Source: Benincasa hispida (Eukaryota; Streptophyta; Magnoliopsida; Cucurbitales; Cucurbitaceae). From it: DNA of 64,000 bases. Below the pieces are notes generated by a model. That model did not search any database and was not told where the DNA came from. It was given only the letters and a program-made list of their open reading frames with translations. How positions within the stretch are numbered: the first letter of the stretch is position 1; each line of letters opens with the position of its first letter. The position numbers were made by a program, and so were the translations under genes. The stretch spans positions 28,135,186-28,199,185 of the forward strand of contig NC_052350.1 in the NCBI RefSeq assembly GCF_009727055.1. Direction: 5' to 3'. Positions 11,525 through 23,300 of this stretch are shown piece after piece.

Positions 11525-12007
11525 GATAGTTGTGATAGACATTGTTATCAATGTCTATCATAGATAGACGCTGATAAACTTCTATCAGCATCTATCTGTG
11601 ATAGAAACTGAGTCTGTCAGTGTTTATTAGTGATAGATACTGATAGAAGTCTATCATTAATAGACGATGATAGACTTCAATGTCAATCAATGATAGAGGC
11701 TGATAGATGTCTATCAACGTCTATCAGTGATAAAAAATGATAGAAGTCTATCATTGATATTATGAGTGATAGAAACTGATACAAGTTTATCACTGATAAA
11801 CGCTGATAAAAGTCTGTCAGTGTCTATCAATGATAGAGGCCGGTAGAAGTCTATCAATGTCTATTAGTGATAGAGGCTAATAGAAGTCTATCATTGTCTA
11901 TCAATGATAGAAACTGATAGAAGTCTATTATTAATACTATAGCGATAGAAATTAACAAGTCTATCACTGATGGATGCTGAAAGAAGTCTATCAGTGTCTA
12001 TCAGTGT
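11525..12007. repeat. Palindromic minisatellite (TCTATCA-GTGATAGA family)
   Basis: About 480 bp consist of degenerate units built from TCTATCAGTGATAGA-type half-palindromes alternating with GAAGTCTATCA. Spacing is irregular, roughly 30-40 bp. Smaller islands lie at 15595-15712 and near 37127-37185. The array ends at a poly-T run (12008). Confidence 0.85.
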
Positions 12008-12522
12008 TTTTTTTTTTTTTTCTGACTATTTCTATAAACAGTTTGATATTTTTTTAATCTATGAAAATTTTTCTTTTTTATTATTTTTAAGAAAATGTCG
12101 ATTTTTATTTAATTCATAATGTTCATTAGATTATGATTTTAGGTATAGATTAAATTACATAATTATCTAGAGCTTTGCCACTTGTTTAAAAAATACTCAT
12201 ATTCTTAAAAAAGTTGCAACATGGACCCCAAACAATGTGACGGTGATTTAGAAGTAAAACATAGACTAAAACATTGTCAAATTGTTTCAAATCATTACCA
12301 CATTCGTCACAAGTTTCAATTTTCATCTGAAAATTTATTGTATTTCGATTCTAAATGTAGGTTTTGAAACATTCACATGAAATGTCAAAAGTATACATTT
12401 CAATATAAAAAATTGAGTATAGCTCAATTGGTATAAAGCTCGTACTAATGCATATATTGTGTAATATTTGAAAATTAGTAATTCTTATTTCTTAGTCAAT
12501 ATTACTTTTTTTTTTTTTTGTT
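12008..12522. other. AT-rich spacer with a SINE-like A box
   Basis: No gene is visible. ATAGCTCAATTGGTATAAAGC near 12418-12438 resembles the A-box head of a tRNA-derived SINE, but no clear B box follows. The stretch ends in a poly-T run near 12506-12519. Confidence 0.3.
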
Positions 12523-12822
12523 AAAATATCATTTTGGTCTTTATACTTTCATATTTGTTTAATTTTAGTCCATGTACTATCAAATGTCCATTTGTACTTT
12601 CTAATGTTTCTCTAAATCTTAAATTTAGTCCATAGTTTTTTGTTGATTTTTTTCAAAAACGTTTTATTATCTATTAGCACTACTATAAATTTTAAAAACA
12701 TGTTCACATATTATATTTTCTAAATGAAAATTATTATTATTATTTAACTAATTTCAATAAAATTTAGTTTCAAAGAGACTAAACTTAACATTTATTGAAA
12801 GTATACGAACTAACAAAATTGG

Positions 12823-13852
12823 ATACGTAAAGGTTTAAATCCTATTTTGGTCCGTGAATTATGAACTTTGTTTTATTTTGGTCCTTAAACTTTTAAAAAC
12901 GTTCGTTTTAATCCTTAATTTTTCTAAAAGAATGCATATTTTTGTCCCTACCGTTAAGATTTTGTCAATATGGACATAATTGTGAGGTAGCTTGCACCAT
13001 TCTTCTTCTTATTCGCAAATCGGTATTCCTTCTTTTTTTTCTCTGGCCATGAACACCATTACGGAAGTCGGTGCTTGTTCCATCAAGATCGTTAGGCAAT
13101 TCATCACTCTCCTTTGTCGTGGCTACAACTTCTCCAAATGGTACTAATTTTATTTTTCATAAATGGGTTTCGAATTTATGTTTTCTGATTCACCCTATTT
13201 TGCTTTAAAATGTTGGTAAATGGGAGTCATTGATTTTGGGAGCACTACAAAAAGCTTGTGAGAAATGAGGTTTTCTTTATTCATCAATTTTTGTTATTTT
13301 CTTATAATCGGAATAAGGATTAATTGATTGAATTTTTTTTCCATTTTGTTTTGGTGGGGGTTTTGATGACAACAAAATAGTGGTAAAAATGGTCTGACGA
13401 GGATAAAGCTACTAAGGAACAAGTGAAAGGCAGTGATGAATTACATGAGATATGATATTGTCATGCTCTTTCAGTCTGGTTAGGAAGCCACTGCTAGTAT
13501 TCAGGCGAGTCATTTAGTTGTTCACCTTCTTTGTCGAATTGAATTAATTGATGTCCTTTTCGACATTATTTTTCTCTATTTCTAAAACATTTTGCTCAAA
13601 AAGATGAAGTAATAAAACTTGTTTCTAGTTGAACATGAGATAAGAGACCAAAATATCTTAGCGGAATGGATCTCAAGATTCAACAACTTTTAACCTAATA
13701 TTGATCAAGTCATTTGATGCAAATCATTTTAAAATAGAAGCGGTCTCACAAATACTTTTTAAAAGTTTAAGGACTAAAACGGACGTTCTTAGATCAAAAT
13801 AGAACAAAGTTCATAGTTTAAAGACTAAAATAAGATTTAAACCATATTTAAA
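12823..13852. mobile_element. MULE-like (possible Pack-MULE) element with long TIRs
   Basis: Inverted repeats of about 85 bp run inward from GGTTTAAATC at 12832 and from its complement ending at 13843. The flanking 9-mers ATACGTAAA (12823-12831) and ATATTTAAA (13844-13852) match at 7 of 9, the target length expected of Mutator-like elements. The interior is not TIR-derived: 13049-13140 is open from an ATG and ends at a donor-like TG|GTACT, which suggests a captured gene piece. No MuDR transposase domain is visible. Confidence 0.6.
13049..13140 (+). pseudogene. Possible captured exon fragment inside the MULE-like element
   Basis: From ATG 13049 the frame reads through about 30 codons, including ITEVGACSIKIVRQF and LLCRGYNFSK, to a GT donor-like site at 13141. 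The composition differs from the TIRs. I do not recognise the parent gene. It may also be an untranslated relic. Confidence 0.3.
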
Positions 13853-13908
13853 AGTACGTAAACTGAAATTAAACAAACTATAAAATACAGAAATTAAAAT
13901 GATATTTA

Positions 13909-14315
13909 TTTATTTATTTTGTCTATTTAAATACAACGACTAATTTAGAATCAAATAGTTGATTTAAAACTGAAATTAATTTCTTGAAAACGCAACTTCA
14001 GGAAAGAGACAAGTTAGCCAAATTAATAAAATGAATCCCATTTTTCGAAATATTATAAAAAGTGCCCAGTTTTTTAAACTACTACTCTAAAATCATCTCT
14101 CTCTTTTTCCCATATTAAATTCTGAGTCCAGCCAATCATGTACGTCCAATATTTAAATAGGAAACAAAAACATTTGGAAAGAGAGAAACAAAAATGGATA
14201 AGTATATACCTTTTTTTAACCCAAAAACATCCAACCTTTTTAGAATTAGTTTTTATTTTTAATTTGATTTAGATGTTAAAGTTTTGAAATATTGAAATTT
14301 TAATCGGATGGAAAG
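13909..14315. other. AT-rich spacer, nothing recognised
   Basis: No coding potential, RNA gene or bounded repeat is visible here. Confidence 0.4.
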
Positions 14316-14554
14316 ATTTATACCTTTAACTTTGATTTTTCATCAAATATTCACTTTTCATTATTATCATTAATTATGTATTAATTAGTTTTTAGTAATT
14401 ATGAAATGAAGTTTTAATTTTAATTTTAAAATTGATGAGAAATAATAAAACTTAATTGATTATAATTTTTTATTATTTTAGATTAATTAATAGATATTAT
14501 CATTAAAGATAAAAAGTGAGTGTTTAGTGGAAAATCAAAGTTAAAAGTATAAAT
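14316..14554. mobile_element. Foldback MITE-like element
   Basis: Arms of about 55 bp form a near-complete stem. The left begins ATTTATACCTTTAACTTTG, and the right ends with its complement AAAGTATAAAT. The loop is AT-rich and non-coding. Confidence 0.55.
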
Positions 14555-14748
14555 ATTAAACCTTAAGGATCAAATTAAAACAAAACCCATATCTCAAAGG
14601 TAAAATTATAACATTTAGAAATACATGGATTAAAATGAAATCAAACTCAAAATTTAATGACTAAATGTGTAATATTATGAAACTTAGGGATCAGATTGAA
14701 ATTAGACTCGAGACGTGGGTACCAAAAATTTATATATTTTTTATTCTT

Positions 14749-15031
14749 AAAATACTACTTTGGTATCTATACTTTTAATTTTGATTCATTTTAGTTTATG
14801 TATTTTCAAAATGTTTATTTGGTCTCTATATTTTTTAATTTTGGTATTTTTAAAATACTCATTTTGATCTTATACTTTCAACTTTATTCATTTTGGTTAT
14901 TGAAGTTTTAAAAGTTACATTTTAGTCTCTTACAAATGAAATAAATAGAAAAAACGAAAGGATCAAAATAAACATTATTGAAATATAGAAACCAAAGTAA
15001 AATTCGGAATACAATAACAAAGTTGTATTTT
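14749..15031. mobile_element. TIR MITE (TTTGGTCTCTATA family)
   Basis: The left arm starts AAAATACTACTTTGGTATC. The right arm ends with the complement (CAAAGTTGTATTTT). Inverted similarity covers about 75 bp. It contains repeated words of the type TTTGGTCTCTATA seen at 12523, 18290-18530 and 43329. Confidence 0.6.
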
Positions 15032-15594
15032 ATTTTTTTAAAAAAAAATAATTAAATTATTTATCTTTGGGATAAGCACAAAACATCAACTAGTAATTAA
15101 TTACCTTCCTTGTTTGAGATTTGAATTAATGTTCCCCACATCATTTTCGTTATTCAGTCAACGTGGAAAAATCCCTCCATAAACTACATATCTTTCCATG
15201 GATAACATCAATGGACTTTTCTTTCCTACAAAATATGAATTAATTAATGTTATCTTAAATTACCACAATTAATATATGTATTATATCAATAATTTGATGT
15301 TAATGTTAATTTAAATGTGAGAGCTAAAATGAGCAGTTGTTTGTATTTATCCCCATGACTGTTGTGCCAAAAAAAATGACTTCAGACAATGAGTAAGAGT
15401 GTATTTGAGAGTGATTCTGAAATAGTTTAAAATAACTTTGAAACATGTTCAATTTTAATGATATGAATTTACATTTACAAGTATAAAATTAAATATTAAA
15501 CTAACGGGACAATTACAAATATAGCAATCAGGCTGACAGTATTAACAGATATAGCATAATGTAAAAAAAAAAAAAAAAATACTAATGTGACAAA
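15032..15594. other. AT-rich intergenic spacer
   Basis: No gene or bounded element is recognised. A poly-A run lies at about 15561-15579. Confidence 0.4.
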
Positions 15595-15712
15595 ATTTAG
15601 ATAGTCTATCTGTGATAGATCATATTGCTGGTAGGAGTCTATTAGTGGTAGACCATGTCACTGGTAAGAGTCTATCAGCAATAGAAGTCTATCCCTGATA
15701 GACTTTTCTATA
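15595..15712. repeat. Small island of the TCTATCAGTGATAGA minisatellite
   Basis: AGTCTATCTGTGATAGA, AGTCTATTAGTGGTAGA and AGTCTATCAGCAATAGA-like units repeat with the period seen at 11525-12007. Confidence 0.7.
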
Positions 15713-15745
15713 TTTGTAATTTTTTTAAAAATGTTGTTATACACT

Positions 15746-17920
15746 TGATTTGTTAGGGTTGATACCCTAAATCTCGTGGGTCCTGTAGTTTGTAATTGTA
15801 ATGTACAAACGATTTATTTATTTAATAAAATCTAAAGTATTTTATTCGACATTTAGTAGCATTAACTCACAAAACCAATAAACTAACATTCAAAATTAAC
15901 TTCTATAGCTTAAACATATATATAGAGACATACAAGTTGATCGTGTTTAAGTGATAACCTAAATAGTCTATAGTAGATGGATAAGGTTGAATATCTTATT
16001 CTGATGACACTATGAATACGGCCTGCTTTGTAGATGTTGCAATTATTGTAAAGTTCTATAAATGATCTGATCTTGATCATTCATGTAAATTCATGTGAGT
16101 GGGTTTGTTCTATACAAAAGGGTTTGCATAAGACTAGACCATGAAATGATTAGTCTCATTATATAACGATGTTAATAGTAGAGACTTACATTCACCAAGA
16201 TGACCATAGGTGACACGATCTGAATCCTGAGAGTTGTGAACTCCTACCTATGAAGGCGGTCCTTTGATTTGCATGGGTGAGAGTTGCCAGATCTCTGACT
16301 CAATATGCCTACCGTTTTGGAGATTCGTCCTATTGGAAAGCTAGGAACACAGCTACACAAAACAGAATTCACTCATTCCCTACTGTCGGGGTAAGTAGAT
16401 AATTTGCTCCCTTAAGTGCTGATTCTAGGGCTTGAACAATGTGGCGCCATACTCTCTCTTGGCTCGAGAGGGGTCTGATCATAGTTGAACTATGACTTAT
16501 TGTTCATTAAAGGGATCAATGGTACTTAAGGAGTTAGATGGAACTACAAAGGCAAATAGTTTTGACCAAGTTATACTTACGAGCAATTTGTGAAAGGTTA
16601 TCGCACTGTTGACTGGTTATATCCAATGGACACAGAAATATATCTGTAGTGCGAAGAGTGCAACTGTTGGTCATTAGTAGAGTGACTAGCAATTAATGGA
16701 TATCGAGTAATTTAATTAAATGAGTTTAATTAATTATTCAAGTACTATTGGAGCTTCAATCCACATGTTCATAAAGTCTCATTTGTAGTTCAACTGGGAT
16801 TATTGAGAATTAATTTAGAATAATTTGAATTGTTTAAATTAATTGAGGGATTAATTATATACGATATAATTAATTTAAATTAATTATATGTGATATAATT
16901 AATATAATGTATTTGGCATATTATTATGTAAAGTTCATTTTGAGAAGAATTAAATATTTGAATATGATTCAAATACTAATTATATGGATTGGATTCATAT
17001 AATTAAATTTAATATAAATTTGATTTATATTAAATGTTATAAATGATTGAGGGAATTCAAACTATAGGTTATATTGTATTTGATACAATATAACAATTAT
17101 AGTTTATATATTATATTAGATATAACATATAGTATAATATATATTGTATCTGTCTCTTATACACATCTAGATGTGTATAAGAGACAGGGATGAAGTCTAT
17201 CAATGTCTATTAGTGATAGAGGCTAATAGAAGTCTATCATTGTCTATCAATGATAGAAACTGATAGAAGTCTATTATTAATACTATNTGTTATATTAGAT
17301 ATAACATATGGTATAATATATATTATATAATAAAGTGATTATTATATAATTATATATTTTTAATTAAATTAAAATAGTTTTAATTTAATTTTTAATAAAG
17401 GAGGGAGCCTTCCCCTGGTTTTTCTCTCTTTACAGAACGTGAGAGTGGGAAGATTTTACAAGATCTTCTTCTTCCTTTTTCAATAGATACAGAGGAGTGA
17501 TCTGATCCAACTATTTGGTCTTGATCTCCCAGTAAGCTCTCTCACAGATACATAAATTCCTCTCCTCTCAAATCCTCTCCCTCTCCCAAAAACTAGCAAA
17601 GTCTACCCCTCTTGCTATTTCTCTAACCCTATGGAGAATATAGAGGATTACCTCTTGATGGTGGTCATCTTGGATTGCAGTTTTTGGTTCCAGGAGATTC
17701 GAATTGTTCGTGATCGAATCAAGAAGGAATTCGTGAAGAATTGGTTCTTCAAGGGTAAGTATGATCCAAACCCTAACTCACCTTCTCTGTTTAATCTCTA
17801 AAAGCATGCTGTAAAATTCTGTAAAATGCATATTAATATTCTCTGTATATTTAATTATATGAGATTTGAAAATTGGGATTGATCTCGTTTTTGCATCGGA
17901 TTTCACAATCCTTCATGATT
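15746..17920 (+). mobile_element. Solo copia LTR with 5-bp TSD TGATT
   Basis: The LTR runs from TGTTAGGGTTGATACC at 15751 to CACAATCCTTCA ending at 17915. TGATT directly flanks both sides (15746-15750 and 17916-17920). It shares long blocks with the LTRs at 2881-4761 and 54301-56153 (opposite strand) and with 24824-28336. No internal region is attached, so this is a product of LTR-LTR recombination. An artefactual patch (17150-17287) interrupts it. Confidence 0.85.
17150..17287. other. Chimeric assembly patch: junction adapter plus misplaced 95 bp plus N
   Basis: 17150-17187 is the full 38-bp Nextera mate-pair junction (CTGTCTCTTATACACATCT and its complement). 17192-17286 is identical, base for base by my reading, to 11846-11940 of the minisatellite. 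An N follows at 17287. On each side the LTR repeats a similar TATATTAGATATAACATAT stretch, so the gap was closed with a mate-pair read spanning about 5.3 kb. Confidence 0.95.
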
Positions 17921-20100
17921 AACATCCATAAAAATGCTACCCATTATAATTATTCAGTGATTAAAAGTGATTTTTAATATTGCTAAAATAATTTTAATAA
18001 TTTCAAAATTAATTCCAAACATGGACTAAATATTTTAAGCATGAGTTATATTTACGTTGACAGATTGATCTCTATTATTTTAATTGTTATTTATGCTTTT
18101 AATAATTTTGTTTTAATCCTTACCTTCGTGTTGTGAAATATCATAAATAATTCTTTCTAAACAGTTTTATAAGTCAACTACAGCACACGTAGCTAGACAA
18201 CGAATACTAATTTGTCCAACATGTAAACAAAGGTCATATGTTCAAAGAGTAACAACAAAGGTCATAAAAACTAATTTAAAATTTTTAAAATTATTTGGGT
18301 GAAATTGAAACAAAATTTAAATCGTATGATATTTTTTTGTTTGGTCACTCAATTTGTAATTTTTGTTTGTTTTAGTTCATGTACTTTCTAAACTTTCCTT
18401 TCAGTTGTTGTATTTTTAGTATTTGTTCATTTTAGTCCATCTTATTTTGAAAACGTTAATTTAGTCTTTGTATTTTTAGAAAATGACCATTTGTCTCCTT
18501 TTTTTGATAATAATTTCAACATGACACTATACTCAATAATCTAATTGAATCGTGATCATTTTAGAGATGTTTTGACTCAAGGAGTTGAAGTTGGCTCCAT
18601 AGCTAAAAAACCTTCAACTTCCTTTTGAAAGAAAGGTTATCTAACACACCACGTAACACAAGTTATACACAATGTTACAACAGTTCTAAGGATAACAAAG
18701 TAAAGACAAATAATAAAGCAATAGAACATAACACAAGGTTAGGTAACTTAGTTAAGTGAAATACCACCTAAATTTGGGAACAATATGTCCTAGAAAGATA
18801 TTTTTACTAAATGATGAGTTAAATGATTACATCGTTGTATTTATCTGTAAATATAAGGCTTTTATAGTGACACACAAACAACTTAACTTATTGATAGAAA
18901 ATTTATGTTTCCCCTAAGTGTGAGACTCCATCTCAATGAAACTTAGGCCCCTCCTTATGTGTGAGACTCCCTCACAATGATGACTTCTATCTTTCCAACT
19001 TCAATTGAAGACCACTTTACTTGAAATATTTAGGCTCCCCTTAAGTATGAGAATCCCTTCTCAAGTTGCCAGTAAATCTTTCAAAATGACTCAAAGAACC
19101 ACTCAAGATCGACAACAAAAGCTTCACAATCACAAAGAGTGACACACATGAAAGATGTCTTCCCGAAAACTGTACAATTGACTCACACAAGGTTTCAAAA
19201 CCGTAACCCTAAATCTCATCAAACCACCGCATAAATATGCACAACAGAAAAGGATAAACAACCCAAAGTTGGCCAGCTGAGCTCCAAGATTGAAAAATCC
19301 TTTAGAAATAATCACCAAGAGTTTTTCAAATAAAGAAAAATAATTCGACAGAAATAGCATTAATAGGGGCATTATGTAAGACAAAACATGGGACAAGATG
19401 ACAAAAATCTCGTGAGACAATAGGCACAACATACTTAAAAAGAATATAGCCAACACCAAATCTCTAACACCTTTCACCATTGACCCTACATACAATTAAA
19501 CAATTTTTTAGATTTCACAATCTCATCCCTTACCTAAAAAACAATCCGTTTGATGGATAAACTTTACAAAGAGTAGCCAAATAGCTACCTTTTTTTAAAT
19601 AGGAAAAAAAACTTGACTACCTTTAATAAAAATCTGTCATGTAACATTTTTTTTATAATTGATTATTTTTATTATGTATAAAAAATAGTTGTATGGAAGT
19701 TATACCTAATCATTCGATTTAAAATATATCAACTAACTACATAAACAAAAGTCAAAATAGACATTTTGAAAACATATCGACAAAATCCAACCACATCTAA
19801 AATACAAAACAATAAAAATAGTATTTAAACCTATATGAGATTATAAAAGAAACCAACTTCCAATCTTATTAAAAGATTAAATCTATTGAGATAGGGATGA
19901 AGTTGTAATGCAAAGGATAAAATTGGATTTGATTGATTCAATTTCCAAGAAAAATTGCGAACTTTTAGGGGGAAAAAATGGACATTTTACTGAAACAGTT
20001 AGTCAGTTTTAGTGGATGGTTTAAAAAACACAGCTGGGTTTGGTCATTGGTGGGGTAAGGTTTGTTCACTGTATTCCATCAAAAAATTAAATGATTTCTT
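17921..20100. other. Intergenic DNA with a probable decayed retroelement
   Basis: 18290-18530 carries TTTAGTTCATG / TTTAGTCC words of the MITE family seen at 12523. Around 18860-19060 three related units of about 25 bp occur (CCCTAAGTGTGAGACTCC, CCTTATGTGTGAGACTCC, CCCTTAAGTATGAGAATCC). This layout suggests a minus-strand LTR relic, but no ends were found. The minus-strand open frame at 19130-19495 has no recognisable domain. The stretch also holds the 5' flank of the STP gene. Confidence 0.4.
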
Positions 20101-20108
20101 TATAAATA
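20101..20108 (+). promoter_or_regulatory. Candidate TATA box of the STP gene
   Basis: TATAAATA lies 280 bp upstream of the start codon. A CT-rich 5' leader (20318-20336) fits between them. The assignment rests on position only. Confidence 0.4.
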
Positions 20109-20380
20109 AGATTAGAAAATGGAAGTTTTTTGTTCATAGTCAACTCTTGTTTGCACATGGCAATCATGGTCCCATCCCATTGTCTCTTTGAAAATCCTCG
20201 TTTTCTCTAATTTTCTAAACCCAATTGGATTAGAAAATCGGGATTTCAATTTGAAATTCGTGGTTTAAAGTTTGAGTGTAACAGTAGCAGCTGGTGTGAG
20301 TTTTGGTTTTTTTTTTCTCTCCCTCTCTCTCTCTCTGTTATTTAGGGGAAAAACAGAGGAGGTTCAGAAAAACAGGGGAC

Positions 20381-23300
20381 ATGGCAGGGGGTGGATTTGG
20401 AGATGGTGGTGCGCCATTGAAGAGAGCTCATCTTTATGAGTATCGAATTACGAGCTATTTTGTTATTGCTTGTATTGTTGCAGCTCTTGGTGGCTCTTTG
20501 TTTGGCTATGATCTTGGAGTTTCTGGTAAGTTTTTCTTGTTCTGTTTTCAGAAATTTTTAGTTTCTTGGAGATTTCTTTTCTAGGGTTGCTCTTGTTTTA
20601 GTTCATATGGATTTTGATGAATTGATTCAGCAGAAAAAAAAAAGACTTGGAAGATTTCTAACTGAAATGTTTGTTGAATTTGAACATGTATTCATCGGAA
20701 ATTAAGCTTAATTTCTTGTTTTTTTTTCCTCTCAATGATAGAGAAATCCCCTTTTTGTAAAACAGGGGAAGATTTTTCATTTAGACTTTAGAGGTTTTGA
20801 CAACCCTTAGGACCTCATCGATAGTGATTTCTTTTGTTGTTTTTTTTCACGAAGGTTATGTCTTTTTTTTTTTTTTTCGTCACGTTAAAATAGAATTTCT
20901 CGATAAATATGGAAAAAAAAAAAAGAAGAAGATAGAATTGATAAATGTGAAAAGTAGAGAAATTGGTCATGAATATATAAAAAAGAAAGTTAAATAAAAT
21001 TACTTAATAAATGTGCAAATTTCAATAAATTTACTATTAAAATTTAATTGTTTATATATTTCATCCGTTAAAGAAATACTTGAATTTAGAGTTAAATCTT
21101 AAAAATCTTTTAAAAAAAATTAACGTGATTTAAGATATATTTGAAATTTGTTTTCACGTGTTTATTTTAAAAAATAATTCATTGTTTCAATAAATTAGAG
21201 TGTTTAACAACCATTCAAAATAGTTTTCAAAATATAATTTAAACTGTTTGAATTTAAATAAAATGAGATTTTAGAAAAGTATATTTTTTAAATCAATCCA
21301 AATCGAGATTTAATTTTTGAAAATATGAGTAAAAGGATATAACAAAACAAAAAATTGCTAAAAGTTAGTTACCTTTTTTTGAAAATCGAGGCACGTGAGC
21401 CTTTTCCGCTCACGCTTTTCTTGTTCATTCAGCCCCTTTGGGTGATTTTTCTGTTCCGAATATGTTTAAAAAATTCTTTCTTTCTCCTTTGTCTTTTTTG
21501 TGTGATTTTGGGGGCAAAAAAGGGTTTTAATCGTGAAAATTAAAAAGAATTTTGTGGTTTAAATATGCACAAAATTTGTACTTTTTTAGATTAAATTTTA
21601 ATTTTTTAATTTCTTGATGGTTGTGAAGAAGTTTGATGGATTTTTCATGAGTTGAAATTATTATTAGGTAAAGTCCTAATTAAAAAAATTTGGTGGAAGA
21701 TAGTTTCATACCATTTATTGAATGAGGAGGACAAAAATGTCATTTACTTCACCATGTGGGGTCACATCAAATAATTAAGAATAATATAAAAAATATGCTT
21801 TTTTTTTTTTCTTTTAAGAGTAGGCCATTTTTTTAAAATCAAACTTTTTTTTTTAATTAAAAGAAGTAATTTCCCAAAGTTATAGGTGAGATCTGAGAGT
21901 ATTATTTATAAGCTTTAATTTTTAAAAAAATAATAATAAAAATTAAGGTTTAGTAATCATTTGGTTTTGATTTTTTATTTTTAAAAATTAAACCTATAAA
22001 TACTATTTTCACCCATGTTACCTACTTTTTACCAATCATTTAAAAACTCAAGCCAAATTTTAAAAACTAAAAATAAGTAGTCCTTAAAAACTTGTTTTGT
22101 TTTTAGAATTAGGCTAAAAAATCAATAATTGTATTAAAAAAAATATGCAAAACATGATAAGAAATGAGGATGAAATAGATTTAATTTTTAGAAATAAGAA
22201 AACAAAAAACGAAATGATTACCAAATAGGGCCTAATCATTATCAAACAGGGTAGAGCTTAGGCTCGGTAACCATTTGGTTTTTTAAAATTAAACTTATTT
22301 TCTTTCGATTTTTTACAATGTTTTACATCTTTCTGAAGTGAAAAGAGTTGAATTCTTGATTAATTTTAAAAAACAAAATAATTTTTTGAAAATAACTTTT
22401 TTAAGTTTTCAAAATTTTGGTTTTAATATTAAAAACACTTCTAAAATATAGATACAAAAATATAGAAAACAACATATGAAAGTGGTGTTTATAGTCTTAA
22501 TTATTAAACATAAAAAATAAAAAACCAAATTATTACCAAGAATGCCTAAATTATCTGTTTTCTATTTTTCATGGGCCATATATTTATTTATTTTTTGATT
22601 AATTTGCTTCTGTGGGAAAGAATGATGGAGTTTATGTTGTACAAAATTCAGGTGGAGTGACTTCCATGGATGATTTTCTGAAGGAATTTTTCCCAAAAGT
22701 ATACAAAAGAAAGCAACTTCATCTAAAAGAAACAGATTACTGTAAATATGACAACCAAATCCTCACTCTTTTCACATCCTCTTTATACTTTGCTGGTCTT
22801 GTCTCCACTTTTGGTGCTTCTTATGTAACAAGAAAGCGAGGTCGAAGAGCGAGTATCCTCGTCGGCTCCGTCAGCTTTTTTTTAGGCGGCGTAATCAACG
22901 CCGCTGCAGTTAACGTAGCAATGCTGATCATTGGTCGGATTTTCCTTGGCATCGGTATCGGTTTTGGCAACCAAGTAAGAAATCTGCTAGTTTATCTTTT
23001 GCAGTGTACAACATGAAAGCATTTTAGAAATATGTCTCAAATATTTTCGTCTTTCACAACGAGCACTCTTCATTGAAATAGTTTTTTTTTTTCGGTCCTT
23101 CCCAGTTGAGATTCCAATAAAAATTTGACATTTTTATCTTACATCTAAACAAATGATTATTTAATTTTCTCCTAATTTTGCAGGCAGTGCCATTGTATCT
23201 ATCTGAAATGGCCCCGGCGAAGATCCGAGGAGCGGTTAACCAGCTGTTTCAGCTGACAACTTGCTTGGGGATTTTGATTGCAAACTTCATAAACTATGGA

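Larger units (their letters stand above)
12523..13908. mobile_element. Outer TIR element hosting the MULE-like element
   Basis: The left arm (AAAATATCATTTTGGTC..., 12523 on) and the inverted right arm (ending about 13908) share about 55 bp of imperfect inverted repeat. It includes TTTGTTTAATTTTAGTCCAT against its inverted counterpart near 13853-13885. The inner element at 12832-13843 splits it. It carries no transposase. Confidence 0.5.

Noticed and set aside
11714..11728. Similarity of CTATCAGTGATA to the bacterial tet operator
   Set aside because: It is a short chance match within a repetitive array. No repressor gene or vector sequence is nearby.
11525..12007. CRISPR-like array of palindromic repeats
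   Set aside because: Units are degenerate, spacing is irregular, the spacers resemble the repeats, and the DNA is plant nuclear. It is a minisatellite.
19130..19495. 121-aa minus-strand frame with hydrophobic segments
   Set aside because: AT-rich DNA gives Leu/Phe-rich frames. No known domain is visible, and the surroundings look like a decayed retroelement.
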